From assembly GCA_021781575.1 (NCBI GenBank), contig JAJXWP010000009.1, positions 1 to 64,000 on the forward strand: a DNA stretch of 64,000 nt, read 5' to 3'. Of the stretch, positions 22,484 to 29,702 are shown one piece after another. Position 1 is the stretch's first letter; every line of letters begins with the position of its first letter. The notes beneath the pieces were generated by a model. The model made no database searches. It saw nothing but the letters and a program-made list of their open reading frames with translations, and was not told the DNA's origin. Both the position numbers and the translations under genes were made by a program. This DNA comes from Pseudomonadota bacterium (lineage in GTDB: Bacteria; Pseudomonadota; Alphaproteobacteria; Rhodospirillales; Magnetospirillaceae).

Positions 22484-23032
22484 ATGTTTATTCAGACCGA
22501 AAGCACGCCCAACCCCAACACCTTGAAGTTCCTGCCCGGCCGCGCCGTCATGGCGCGGGGCACGGCCGATTTCGCCGACTCCCAGGCGGCGCAAGTCTCA
22601 CCGCTGGCGGTCAAGCTGTTCGCCATCGACGGGGTGACCCGGGTTTTCTACGGCTCCGATTTCATCACCGTAGGCAAGGGCGGTGGTGTCGACTGGGCGA
22701 TCCTCAAGCCCCAGATTCTGGCTGCCATCATGGACCACTTCACCTCGCAGGCACCCTTGCTCGCCGATGACTCTGCGGCCGAGGCCACCGGCGAGGCCGA
22801 CAGCGAAGTGGTTGCCCAGATCAAAGAGCTGCTGGATACGCGGGTGCGGCCGGCGGTGGCCAATGACGGCGGCGACATCATTTTCCGCGGTTTCGAGGAC
22901 GGCGTGGTCTACCTGCACATGCAGGGATCCTGCTCGGGCTGCCCCAGTTCGACCGCCACTTTGAAGCACGGCATCGAGAACATGCTTCGCTATTACGTAC
23001 CGGAGGTACAGTCCGTTCGGGCGGTTGACTAA
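22484..23032 (+). CDS. NifU-like (Nfu) iron-sulfur cluster scaffold protein
   Basis: A 182-residue Nfu protein: an N-terminal Nfu domain (MFIQTESTPNPNTLKFLPG, about 1-90) joined by an acidic linker to a C-terminal NifU domain (about 105-180). The cluster-ligating CxxC is C150-C153 in CSGCPSS, and VRPAVANDGGDI is the conserved run before it. Such proteins carry or deliver [4Fe-4S] clusters to apo-proteins; MiaB and the flavin oxidoreductase at 48.6 kb have cysteine motifs that could need one. An AGGAAGG site precedes the ATG. Confidence 0.95.
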   Translation: MFIQTESTPNPNTLKFLPGRAVMARGTADFADSQAAQVSPLAVKLFAIDGVTRVFYGSDFITVGKGGGVDWAILKPQILAAIMDHFTSQAPLLADDSAAEATGEADSEVVAQIKELLDTRVRPAVANDGGDIIFRGFEDGVVYLHMQGSCSGCPSSTATLKHGIENMLRYYVPEVQSVRAVD

Positions 23033-23167
23033 AGTCCCTGAAGACGTATGCCCTCCGCATGCGGCGGAACGAAAACGTTGCGCCGCAATGTGGAGCACGG
23101 GTAAGGTCTCGACGTTCCGATGAACAATCCGGTGAAACGGGGGTAAGCAGAAGGAAGCGAAGAAAGG

Positions 23168-24145
23168 ATGCATCATAGAACTCGGACCTCGTCCCGCGAC
23201 GGGGCCACTCTGCCTTTCCTGGCATTGTTGGCTTTATTCGTCGCAGGCCTGTTCGCCCTGGTTTGGAGCGGCCTTCCTTCGCCTCGGTTGCCCGGCGGAT
23301 CGTCTTCAGCCACTGTCGCAGAAAATTCTATTGCCGATGGGCCGGTCCCGCCGGCCAGCTACGCCATCCGTCGGGCGGAGACCCGCAGCGCCCTGCTGAT
23401 GTCCGCTGCGTTCGACCGTATCGGCTACAATCTCGACGCCGTCGCCCAAGGCTATATCTCGGTGCCGAGGGTGCTGGTGCGGAATCTGCCGCCCGATCTC
23501 GACCGGCTGGACGCTATGGATGCGCGCAAGACGCTGTTCCTCCGTCTGCTGTTGCCGATGGTGCTGCAGGTCAACGAGCAGATCGGCGCCGACCGCCAGC
23601 GCCTTTTGCATCTGTCGGCGAAAATGGCGGCGGGGACGCCGCTGGCCGCCGCCGAGGTCGGCTGGCTGCTGGCCCTGGCTGATGCCTACGACCAGCCCGA
23701 TGCCGATCCCAATGCGCTCTTGAGGAAGGTCGATGTGATTCCGCCGTCGATGGCTCTGGCCCAGGCCATCGAGGAAAGCGGCTGGGGAACCTCGCGCATC
23801 GCCCGGCAGAGCAATGCCCTTTTCGGCCAGTTCGGTCAACTTGGTGCCGGCGACTGGGATTACCGCAAGTTCGCCAGCCTTGGCGATGCGGTGAGCGCCT
23901 ATGCCCGGAACCTCAATACGCACCGGGCCTACCGTGAGTTCCGCGAGATGCGTGCCCGCATGCGTCGCAATACCGGCGAGATCGACGCCTGGGCGCTGGT
24001 CTCCACGCTGCACCGCTATTCCGAACGAGGCGATGGCTACGTCCAGGCGCTGCGTTCGATCATGCGCGACAACGGCCTCGAGGCCTTCGATACGGCGCGG
24101 CTCAACGGCAACCGCGTCGCCACCATCTTAGCGAGCAACGACTGA
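23168..24145 (+). CDS. Bax-type periplasmic N-acetylglucosaminidase
   Basis: A 325-residue secreted or membrane-anchored protein with a hydrophobic N-terminal segment (about residues 17-36) and a C-terminal glucosaminidase domain of the Bax/FlgJ-like family. [30 protein letters not shown] (given in part: EESGWGTS, 202-209) carries the catalytic Glu (E203), and [12 protein letters not shown] is also typical. It would cleave peptidoglycan glycan strands. Its TGA overlaps the ATG of the nitroreductase gene by one base, so translation may be coupled. The physiological substrate is inferred. Confidence 0.88.
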   Translation: MHHRTRTSSRDGATLPFLALLALFVAGLFALVWSGLPSPRLPGGSSSATVAENSIADGPVPPASYAIRRAETRSALLMSAAFDRIGYNLDAVAQGYISVPRVLVRNLPPDLDRLDAMDARKTLFLRLLLPMVLQVNEQIGADRQRLLHLSAKMAAGTPLAAAEVGWLLALADAYDQPDADPNALLRKVDVIPPSMALAQAIEESGWGTSRIARQSNALFGQFGQLGAGDWDYRKFASLGDAVSAYARNLNTHRAYREFREMRARMRRNTGEIDAWALVSTLHRYSERGDGYVQALRSIMRDNGLEAFDTARLNGNRVATILASND

Positions 24146-24732
24146 TGAACGCACTTGACCAGGCTGCCTTCGATATCTTGTTCCGCCAGGCCCGGACCCA
24201 TAACAAATGGCAGGACCGGCCGGTCGACGACAGTACCTTGCAGAGCCTTTACGACCTGGCCCGCTTTGGCCCGACCAGCGCCAACAGCCAGCCGGCCCGC
24301 TTCGTCTTCGTGAAGTCGCGGGAGGGCAAGGAAAAGCTGCGCCCGGCTCTGATGGCGTCCAACCTGGAAAAGACCATGACGGCACCGGTGGTGGCCATCG
24401 TCGGCCACCACATGGAATTTTACGAGACCCTGCCGAGGACCTTCCCCCATGCCGACGCCCGCTCGTGGTTCGCCGGCAACCCGTCACTGATCGAGACCAC
24501 CGCCTTCCGCAATGGCAGCCTGCAGGGGGCCTATCTGATCATCGCCGCGCGGGCGCTGGGCCTGGATTGCGGGCCGATGAGCGGGTTCGACAATGCCATG
24601 GTCGACGCCGCCTTCTTTCCTGACGGCAAGATCAAGTCAAACTTCCTCATCAATCTTGGCTACGGTGATCCGGCCGGGGTGTTTCCGCGCAATCCACGCC
24701 TCGATTTCGACGAGGCCTGCACGATCGTTTGA
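24145..24732 (+). CDS. Nitroreductase-family protein, RutE/HadB-like (malonic semialdehyde reductase type)
   Basis: A 195-residue FMN-dependent nitroreductase-fold protein. [18 protein letters not shown] near the N-terminus and [16 protein letters not shown] in the second half match the RutE/HadB subfamily, which reduces malonic semialdehyde to 3-hydroxypropionate in pyrimidine breakdown. No other rut genes are present, so the actual substrate is open. It overlaps the Bax-type gene by one base and ends 36 bases before the convergent dipeptidase gene, with a hairpin between. Confidence 0.88.
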   Translation: MNALDQAAFDILFRQARTHNKWQDRPVDDSTLQSLYDLARFGPTSANSQPARFVFVKSREGKEKLRPALMASNLEKTMTAPVVAIVGHHMEFYETLPRTFPHADARSWFAGNPSLIETTAFRNGSLQGAYLIIAARALGLDCGPMSGFDNAMVDAAFFPDGKIKSNFLINLGYGDPAGVFPRNPRLDFDEACTIV

Positions 24733-24742
24733 TCATCAGGGG

Positions 24743-24761
24743 GCTTCGGCTCCGCCGAAGC
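24743..24761. terminator. Hairpin between convergent nitroreductase and dipeptidase genes
   Basis: GCTTCGGC (24743-24750) and GCCGAAGC (24754-24761) form a perfect 8-bp GC-rich stem with a TCC loop, centred in a 36-bp gap between two genes that end towards each other. It is a plausible bidirectional terminator, although a T-tract is lacking on both strands. Confidence 0.6.
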
Positions 24762-24768
24762 GTATGGC

Positions 24769-25344
24769 TCAAGCGCCGCTCGGGCTTGGGCTCATCATCG
24801 GTTCCGGCAGCACGCTGTCGGACAGCAGCGGATAGCTGGCGGTGGCCTGGAACAGCTGGTAATGCCACCATTCGTTCCGATAGAAATTCCAGCCCGCCGC
24901 GCTCATCAGGCCCAGCAGCAGCAGGCGATTGTGTTGCGCCGAAACGGAGACGTCGGCGTTGCCGTGGTGCGACAGCGGTGTAAAGGCGTCGAAGGCCGTG
25001 CCCATGTCGAGGGGACGCCCGTCGCTGGCGAGGAGCGTCAAATCGACGGCGACGCCGCGCGAATGCGCCGAGCCCTGGCGGGGGTCGGCGAGGAATTCCG
25101 GGTCGGGGGTATGATTCCACAGCACCCACTGGGCCTCTTGCGGGCGGAACGCGTCGAAGACGCAGAAGCGCAAGCCCAGCGGCGCAGCAAGGGCGATGGC
25201 GCGCTTCAAGGCGGCGGCGGCATCGGCGTGCAGCCAACAGCCGGGCCGCCGGTAGACGGGCCGGCCGGTGAAGTTGTTGGCGGTCGCATAGGCGATATCC
25301 AAGGCGACGTCGAAGTCGGGCGGCGCGATGCGGACCAGGCTCAA
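24769..25344 (-). CDS. D-alanyl-D-alanine dipeptidase (VanX/DdpX family)
   Basis: A 191-residue zinc dipeptidase of peptidase family M15D. Zinc ligands are H94 and D101 in SAHSRGVAVD and H161 in EWWH; the catalytic Glu is E158 and the conserved Arg is R67 in DAFRPQEAQ. These correspond to the known VanX active-site set. It hydrolyses D-Ala-D-Ala; outside vancomycin-resistance clusters this usually serves reuse of cell-wall material. There is no VanH/VanA-like ligase nearby, so a resistance role is not supported. It is divergent from tsaB over a 79-bp gap. Confidence 0.94.
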   Translation of the reverse strand: MSLVRIAPPDFDVALDIAYATANNFTGRPVYRRPGCWLHADAAAALKRAIALAAPLGLRFCVFDAFRPQEAQWVLWNHTPDPEFLADPRQGSAHSRGVAVDLTLLASDGRPLDMGTAFDAFTPLSHHGNADVSVSAQHNRLLLLGLMSAAGWNFYRNEWWHYQLFQATASYPLLSDSVLPEPMMSPSPSGA

Positions 25345-25423
25345 GGCGGCGGAGACCTTTGCAAGGGAAGCGAAGAGGCGGCAGTATAGCCCTCGCTCTC
25401 TTTACGGACAGGAAAAAGCGCCG

Positions 25424-26095
25424 GTGAATGTCCTTGCCTTCGACTGCAGTATGCAAGCCTGTTCGGCGGCGGTCGTTGCCGATGACCGTCTGCTGGCCCG
25501 CCGCAGCCTAGGCATGGCGCGCGGCCAAGCGGAAGCGCTGATGCCGATGGTGCTGGCCGTCCTCGCCGAGGCCGGGCTCGGCTGGCCCGATATCGGGCTG
25601 GTCGCCGTCACCGTCGGCCCGGGAACTTTCACCGGCCTGCGCATCGGTCTGGCGGCGGCCCGCGGCATGGCCCTGGCCGGGAACCTGCCCGTTGCCGGCG
25701 TCACCACCGCCGATGCCATTGCCCATTCGGTGCCGGAAAGCGAACGGCGGGGCCGCACGCTGGTCGTGGCCATCGACGGCAAGCGGGCCGACCTGTTCGC
25801 CCAGCCGTTCGGCCCCGACCTGACGCCGTTGGGGCCTCCGGCGGCGCTGATGCCCGAGGCGGCAGCGCGATTGGCCGCCGGCCCGCTTGTGGTGGCCGGC
25901 GATGCGGCCAGCCGTATCGCCGCAATCCGTCCGGATGCCGTCATGTCCTCGGTCCAGGGGCCGCCCGATCCCGAGGTGATCGCCCGGCTGGCGGCCCATC
26001 ACCACGCCGCCGGCCGAGGGCTGCCGCCGGCGCCGCTGTATCTGCGGCCGCCCGACGTGACCCTGGCGGACCGTCCGCCGCCGGGGTTGTCGTGA
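25424..26095 (+). CDS. tsaB: tRNA t6A biosynthesis protein TsaB
   Basis: A 223-residue ASKHA-fold protein that scaffolds TsaD and TsaE in making N6-threonylcarbamoyladenosine at A37 of ANN-decoding tRNAs. NVLAFDCSMQACSAAVV at the N-terminus and VGPGTFTGLRIGLAAARGMAL are diagnostic. The GTG at 25424 is chosen because the conserved N-terminus starts there; upstream in-frame sequence runs through the promoter region. It overlaps rimI by 4 bases (GTGA), a common tsaB-rimI arrangement. Confidence 0.95.
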   Translation: MNVLAFDCSMQACSAAVVADDRLLARRSLGMARGQAEALMPMVLAVLAEAGLGWPDIGLVAVTVGPGTFTGLRIGLAAARGMALAGNLPVAGVTTADAIAHSVPESERRGRTLVVAIDGKRADLFAQPFGPDLTPLGPPAALMPEAAARLAAGPLVVAGDAASRIAAIRPDAVMSSVQGPPDPEVIARLAAHHHAAGRGLPPAPLYLRPPDVTLADRPPPGLS

Positions 26096-26523
26096 CCGAT
26101 ATCGTTCCGGTAGAGCCGCTCCACGCGGCGCTGCTTGCCGGCATGCACCGCATCTGTTTTGCCGAGCCTTGGGATGAGGCGGCGATGGGGGCGGTCCTCG
26201 CCATGCCCGGCGGCTATGGCTTGCTGGCCGGGGCGAACAAGCCGCAAGGCTTCATTCTGTGCCGCATCGCAGCCGATGAGGCCGAGGTCCTGACCTTGCT
26301 CGTTCTGCCGCCGTTTCGCCGCCGCGGCGTCGCCGCCGCCCTGCTCAGGGCGGCGCTCGACACGGCTCACGCCGCCGGTGCGACGGCCATGTATCTCGAG
26401 GTGGCGGCCGACAATGCGGCCGGCCTCGCCCTCTATGCCGCCTTGGGATTTCGGCAGGTGGGGCGCCGGCCGCACTATTACGGCGGTAAGACAGACGCCC
26501 TGGTGCTGAAGGGCGATCTTTAA
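26092..26523 (+). CDS. rimI: Ribosomal-protein-alanine N-acetyltransferase RimI-like
   Basis: A 143-residue GNAT acetyltransferase, by family and position the enzyme that acetylates the N-terminal Ala of ribosomal protein S18. The acetyl-CoA binding loop VLPPFRRRGVAAALL (about 62-76) and the C-terminal DNAAGLALYAALGFRQVGRRPHYY region are typical. It begins with GTG overlapping the tsaB stop, implying translational coupling. Substrate assignment rests mainly on the tsaB-rimI linkage. Confidence 0.92.
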   Translation: MTDIVPVEPLHAALLAGMHRICFAEPWDEAAMGAVLAMPGGYGLLAGANKPQGFILCRIAADEAEVLTLLVLPPFRRRGVAAALLRAALDTAHAAGATAMYLEVAADNAAGLALYAALGFRQVGRRPHYYGGKTDALVLKGDL

Positions 26524-26543
26524 CTAATCCGCGTTTGCACATT

Positions 26544-26609
26544 CTCCTCGGTTGTTGTCCGCTTGTCTTTCGACAACGTAAAGGCAAGAGGATCCTCTTG
26601 ACCGAGGAG
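26544..26609. terminator. Branched inverted-repeat structure between convergent rimI and tusA-like genes
   Basis: CTCCTCGGT (26544-26552) pairs with ACCGAGGAG (26601-26609). Inside the stem lie a 16-bp perfect palindrome CAAGAGGATCCTCTTG (26585-26600) and a small TTGTC/GACAA hairpin (26555-26576). The whole can fold as a three-way junction in either transcript. Lying between two genes that converge, it probably ends or stabilises both messages. Confidence 0.55.
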
Positions 26610-26645
26610 GTCCGCCTTGCCCTTCGACGGCTCGCCGGCCACCGT

Positions 26646-26924
26646 TCAGACCTTGCGCAAGCGCATTCGGTGCACTCCGTCCTCGCCTTCTCCTGGTTCA
26701 GGATCGAAAGACAGAATGATGTGACCTAGTTCCCGCACCGAGCGGGGAACATTGCGGATCGGTTCACGCCCTTTAAGTCGCACTTCGAGTGTCTCGCCAG
26801 ACTGCATTTTTTCAATGGCTAACTTGGTCTTGACGAAGGTCAGGGGGCAAACTTCACCGGTGATGTCGAGGTAGTAATTTGCGATCTCAGTCACGGGGAG
26901 CACCGAATTTCTGGAATTCAACAT
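26646..26924 (-). CDS. TusA/SirA-like small sulfurtransferase-family protein
   Basis: A 92-residue protein with the TusA fold: YYLDITGEVCPLTFVKTKLAIEKM (in part) and a C-terminal GHIILSF strand. TusA proteins relay sulfur from cysteine desulfurase as a persulfide on the Cys of a CPxP motif. Here it is C26-P27-L28-T29: the Cys and first Pro are kept and the second Pro is replaced by Thr. It is divergent from the MucR-like gene. Whether it serves tRNA thiolation or another sulfur path is not visible. Confidence 0.85.
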   Translation of the reverse strand: MLNSRNSVLPVTEIANYYLDITGEVCPLTFVKTKLAIEKMQSGETLEVRLKGREPIRNVPRSVRELGHIILSFDPEPGEGEDGVHRMRLRKV

Positions 26925-26951
26925 CGGATATTGCGATCCGCTCTAAAACAA

Positions 26952-26961
26952 ACTATATAGT
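26952..26961. promoter_or_regulatory. AT palindrome in the divergent tusA-like / mucR-like promoter region
   Basis: ACTATATAGT (26952-26961) is a perfect palindrome in the 71-bp gap between the divergent TusA-like and MucR-like genes, with TATAGT usable as a -10 for the regulator gene. MucR/Ros proteins bind AT-rich sites with T-A steps and often autoregulate, so this is a reasonable candidate site. That is inference from position and composition only. Confidence 0.4.
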
Positions 26962-26995
26962 CAGCCTGATCCTGTAATCAGAGGGCCTTCCTTCA

Positions 26996-27418
26996 ATGAC
27001 CGACCAATCCAACCAAAATGAACTGCTAACGCTGACGACGGAGATCGTGGCCGCCCATGTGGCCAACAATTCCGTGGCGGTGGGTGATCTTCCGCAGCTC
27101 ATCCAGGAGGTGTACCGCACGCTGTCTTCGGTGGGCACCGCTCCCGCCGCTCTCGAGCGTCCGCAGCCGGCAGTCCCGGTGAAGAAGTCGGTCACACCGG
27201 ACTACATCATTTGCCTTGAAGACGGCAAGAAGTTGAAGATGCTGAAGCGTCACCTGAAGACCGCTTACAACATGACGCCCGAAGAATACCGCGATCGCTG
27301 GGGTCTGTCGGCAGACTATCCGATGGTCGCGCCCAACTATGCGCAGCATCGCAGCTCGCTCGCCAAGAAGATCGGGCTGGGTACCAAGCCGCGCAAGCGC
27401 CGTCGGGCCGCTCAGTGA
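26996..27418 (+). CDS. MucR/Ros-family transcriptional regulator with degenerate zinc site
   Basis: A 140-residue MucR/Ros protein. The N-terminal half (LTTEIVAAHVANNSVAVGDLPQLI, in part) is the oligomerisation region; the DNA-binding part includes YIICLEDGKKLKMLKRHL and MTPEEYRDRWGLSADYPMVAPNYA (in part), then a basic tail KPRKRRRA. Ros binds zinc through C-x2-C and H-x4-H. Here only C73 and H86 remain: the second Cys position is D76 and the second His position Y91. Some MucR homologues are known to fold without zinc. Family members govern exopolysaccharide, motility and cell-cycle genes. Confidence 0.93.
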   Translation: MTDQSNQNELLTLTTEIVAAHVANNSVAVGDLPQLIQEVYRTLSSVGTAPAALERPQPAVPVKKSVTPDYIICLEDGKKLKMLKRHLKTAYNMTPEEYRDRWGLSADYPMVAPNYAQHRSSLAKKIGLGTKPRKRRRAAQ

Positions 27419-27537
27419 TCGGGCGTTAGGCGGCACCGGTTACTGTGCGGAAGGCACCGGGAGAAAGGAAGGGGGCTCTCGCGGTGCCGCTCCGTTTACC
27501 ATTGCATGATGTTTAAATTATCGGTTACAACCCGCTC

Positions 27538-27969
27538 ATGATCTCGCGAATCGAACAGCGGTGCATCGAGAAGGGGATGAAAATGACGGAACAGCGCCGG
27601 GTCATCGCCCGCGTGCTGTCCGATGCCGACGATCATCCTGACGTCGAAGAAGTGTACCGGCGCGCCACCGCCATCGATTCCAACATCAGTATCGCCACCG
27701 TCTACCGGACAGTCCGCCTGTTCGAAGAAGCCGACATCCTGGAGCGCCACGATTTCGGCGACGGAAGAGCGCGCTATGAAGAGATGCCCGAGGCGCATCA
27801 CGATCATCTGATCGATTTGCAGAGCGGCCGAGTCATCGAGTTTCAGAACACCGAGATCGAATCCCTGCAGCGGGAAATCGCGCGGCGCTTCGGTTACAAG
27901 CTGGTCGGCCACCGGCTTGAGCTTTATGCTGTGCCGTTGCCGCCGGTCGAGTCCGGCGATAAGAAGTGA
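27538..27969 (+). CDS. Fur/Mur-family metal-responsive regulator
   Basis: A 143-residue Fur-superfamily repressor. The winged helix includes MTEQRRVIARVL and the recognition helix SIATVYRTVRLFEEADIL; the dimer-domain metal site has HHDH (87-90). There is no C-terminal CxxC structural zinc motif. In alphaproteobacteria this type (often annotated Fur or Mur) senses manganese or iron while Irr handles haem and iron; an irr is present at 50.8 kb. olsB starts 28 bases downstream, so it may share a transcript with the ornithine-lipid genes. Confidence 0.9.
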   Translation: MISRIEQRCIEKGMKMTEQRRVIARVLSDADDHPDVEEVYRRATAIDSNISIATVYRTVRLFEEADILERHDFGDGRARYEEMPEAHHDHLIDLQSGRVIEFQNTEIESLQREIARRFGYKLVGHRLELYAVPLPPVESGDKK

Positions 27970-27997
27970 ACCGGAACGGCGGGCTGGGCAAGGCAGG

Positions 27998-28801
27998 ATG
28001 AACCGCGGGGTAACCGACTTGGACGAGGCCGGAGCCTCCAGCCTGGAGGTGCGGCTGGCGACCTCCTCAGCCGAGGTGGAGGCGGCCCAGCGGCTGCGCT
28101 ACCGCGTCTTCTACGAAGAGATGGGCGCCAGGCCGACGCCGGAGATGGCCGCGGAGTCCCGTGATTTCGACGAATTCGATGAAATGTGCGACCACCTTCT
28201 GGTGATCGACCGCAACCATGCCGACGACTCCCTCGGCGTGGTCGGCACCTACCGCCTCTATCGGCGTGAAAGCGGGAAGTTCCGGCGCTTCTATTCGGCC
28301 GGTGAATACGATGTCGGCAAGATCGCCGCTTTTCCGGGGCGTGTCCTTGAACTGGGGCGGTCCTGTGTCGACGGCGCTTATCGCACCAAGATGACCATGC
28401 AGATGCTGTGGCGCGGCATCGCCGGCTATGTCCGCACGCACAATATCGACCTGATGTTCGGCTGTGCCAGCCTGCCGGGGACTGACCCTCAGGCTCTGGC
28501 CGTGCCGCTCAGCTATCTCTACCACCATCATCTGGCGCCGGAAGATATTCGTCCACGGGCCCTGCCCGATCTCTACACCAACATGGAACTGCTGCCGGAA
28601 TCGTCGATCAACGCACGCCGCGCGGTGGTCGAGCTGCCGCCCCTGATCAAGGGCTATTTGCGGCTCGGCGGTTTCGTCGGCGATGGCGCCGTCATCGATT
28701 GGCAGTTCAACACCACGGACGTCTGTGTCATCGTCAAGACCGACTTGGTGACCGACAAATATTTCCGTCATTACGAACGCACGGCACCGCGCGATTTATG
28801 A
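27998..28801 (+). CDS. olsB: L-ornithine N(alpha)-acyltransferase (OlsB-like)
   Basis: A 267-residue acyltransferase of the hemolysin-like/OlsB GNAT group that transfers 3-hydroxyacyl groups from ACP to ornithine, making lyso-ornithine lipid. EVEAAQRLRYRVFYEEMGA, FDEFDEMCDHLLVID and VLELGRSCVDGAYRTK are characteristic. The ATG at 27998 (MNRGVTDL) follows GGCAGG; an earlier in-frame ATG lies inside the fur coding region. It overlaps the next gene by 4 bases (ATGA). Phosphate-free ornithine lipids often replace phospholipids under phosphate stress; no Pho box was recognised. Confidence 0.9.
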   Translation: MNRGVTDLDEAGASSLEVRLATSSAEVEAAQRLRYRVFYEEMGARPTPEMAAESRDFDEFDEMCDHLLVIDRNHADDSLGVVGTYRLYRRESGKFRRFYSAGEYDVGKIAAFPGRVLELGRSCVDGAYRTKMTMQMLWRGIAGYVRTHNIDLMFGCASLPGTDPQALAVPLSYLYHHHLAPEDIRPRALPDLYTNMELLPESSINARRAVVELPPLIKGYLRLGGFVGDGAVIDWQFNTTDVCVIVKTDLVTDKYFRHYERTAPRDL

Positions 28802-29619
28802 CAGCTATCCACAGCCCGACGACGGCGCTGCTTCGCCTCCTGGCGTTTCTGTTGCTGACCTTGCTGGTGGTGCCTCCCTACGCCTTGTTGCTGGGGGGAG
28901 GCCAAGTCAAGCTGTGCCAGCGGATCGGCCGCCGATATTGGCGGATGATCCTGTGGGTCATCGGCTTCAAGGTGGTGGTGCGCGGCGAGCCCAGTGGCGA
29001 ACGGCCCACCCTGTTTGTCGCCAATCACGCCTCATATCTTGACATCGCCGTACTGGGCAGCCTGATCGAAACCGCTTTCGTCGCCAAGAAGGAGGTCGGC
29101 GAATGGCCAGGGTTCGGTTTCCTCGCCAAGCTGGGGCGAACCGTGTTCGTCGACCGGCGGCCCCGCAAGAGCCTCGACCAACGCGAGGAAATGAAGAGCC
29201 GTCTGAACGGCATGGGCGACTCGCTGGTGTTGTTCCCGGAAGGCACCAGTAGCGACGGGAATCGGGTGTTGCCGTTCAAGAGCGCGTTGTTCTCGGTGGC
29301 CGAGTCGACGTTGCCCGACGGCCGGCATCTGCCGGTTCAGCCGATTTCGGTGGCCTACACGCGTCTCGATGGCATGCCGATGGGGCGCAGCTGGCGGTCA
29401 TTCTTCAGCTGGTACGGCGACATGGAACTGGTTCCCCATCTGTGGATTGCCCTAGGGCTTGGCCGGACCACCGTCGAGGTGCAGTTTCATCCGGTGGTGA
29501 GTCTCGATCGCTTCGGCTCCCGCAAGGCGCTGGCCGACCATTGTCACGACGTCATCCGCACCGGTGTGGTGAGGGCCAATGCCGGTCGCTTGCCAGCCCC
29601 GGCGGCCGCTCCAACTTGA
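28798..29619 (+). CDS. olsA: 1-acyl-sn-glycerol-3-phosphate acyltransferase family (OlsA-like)
   Basis: A 273-residue PlsC-domain acyltransferase with an N-terminal hydrophobic segment (about 10-32). The NHASYLD form of the NHxxxxD catalytic motif is near residues 77-83; FPEGTSSDG is the second substrate motif. Overlap with olsB by 4 bases indicates the O-acylation partner OlsA, which converts lyso-ornithine lipid to ornithine lipid and may also make phosphatidic acid. The start at the ATGA overlap is preferred to an in-frame start inside olsB. Confidence 0.9.
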   Translation: MTAIHSPTTALLRLLAFLLLTLLVVPPYALLLGGGQVKLCQRIGRRYWRMILWVIGFKVVVRGEPSGERPTLFVANHASYLDIAVLGSLIETAFVAKKEVGEWPGFGFLAKLGRTVFVDRRPRKSLDQREEMKSRLNGMGDSLVLFPEGTSSDGNRVLPFKSALFSVAESTLPDGRHLPVQPISVAYTRLDGMPMGRSWRSFFSWYGDMELVPHLWIALGLGRTTVEVQFHPVVSLDRFGSRKALADHCHDVIRTGVVRANAGRLPAPAAAPT

Positions 29620-29652
29620 CTCTCGGGGTGCCGATGTTAGTTATCAATTCCA

Positions 29653-29673
29653 GGGAGTCACCGTTGGACTCCC
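29653..29673 (+). terminator. Hairpin between olsA and miaB
   Basis: GGGAGTC (29653-29659) and GACTCCC (29667-29673) form a perfect 7-bp stem with a 7-base loop, 33 bases after the olsA stop and 30 before the miaB start. No T-tract follows. It could end the fur-olsBA transcript or be part of the miaB leader. Confidence 0.4.
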
Positions 29674-29702
29674 GCCCTCTCAGTATTCGGCTCGGGTGAG
29701 CG

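Noticed and set aside
24769-25344. Vancomycin-resistance cluster
   Set aside because: The VanX-type dipeptidase stands alone, with no VanH, VanA or VanRS genes near it. Chromosomal D-Ala-D-Ala dipeptidases are common in cell-wall recycling.
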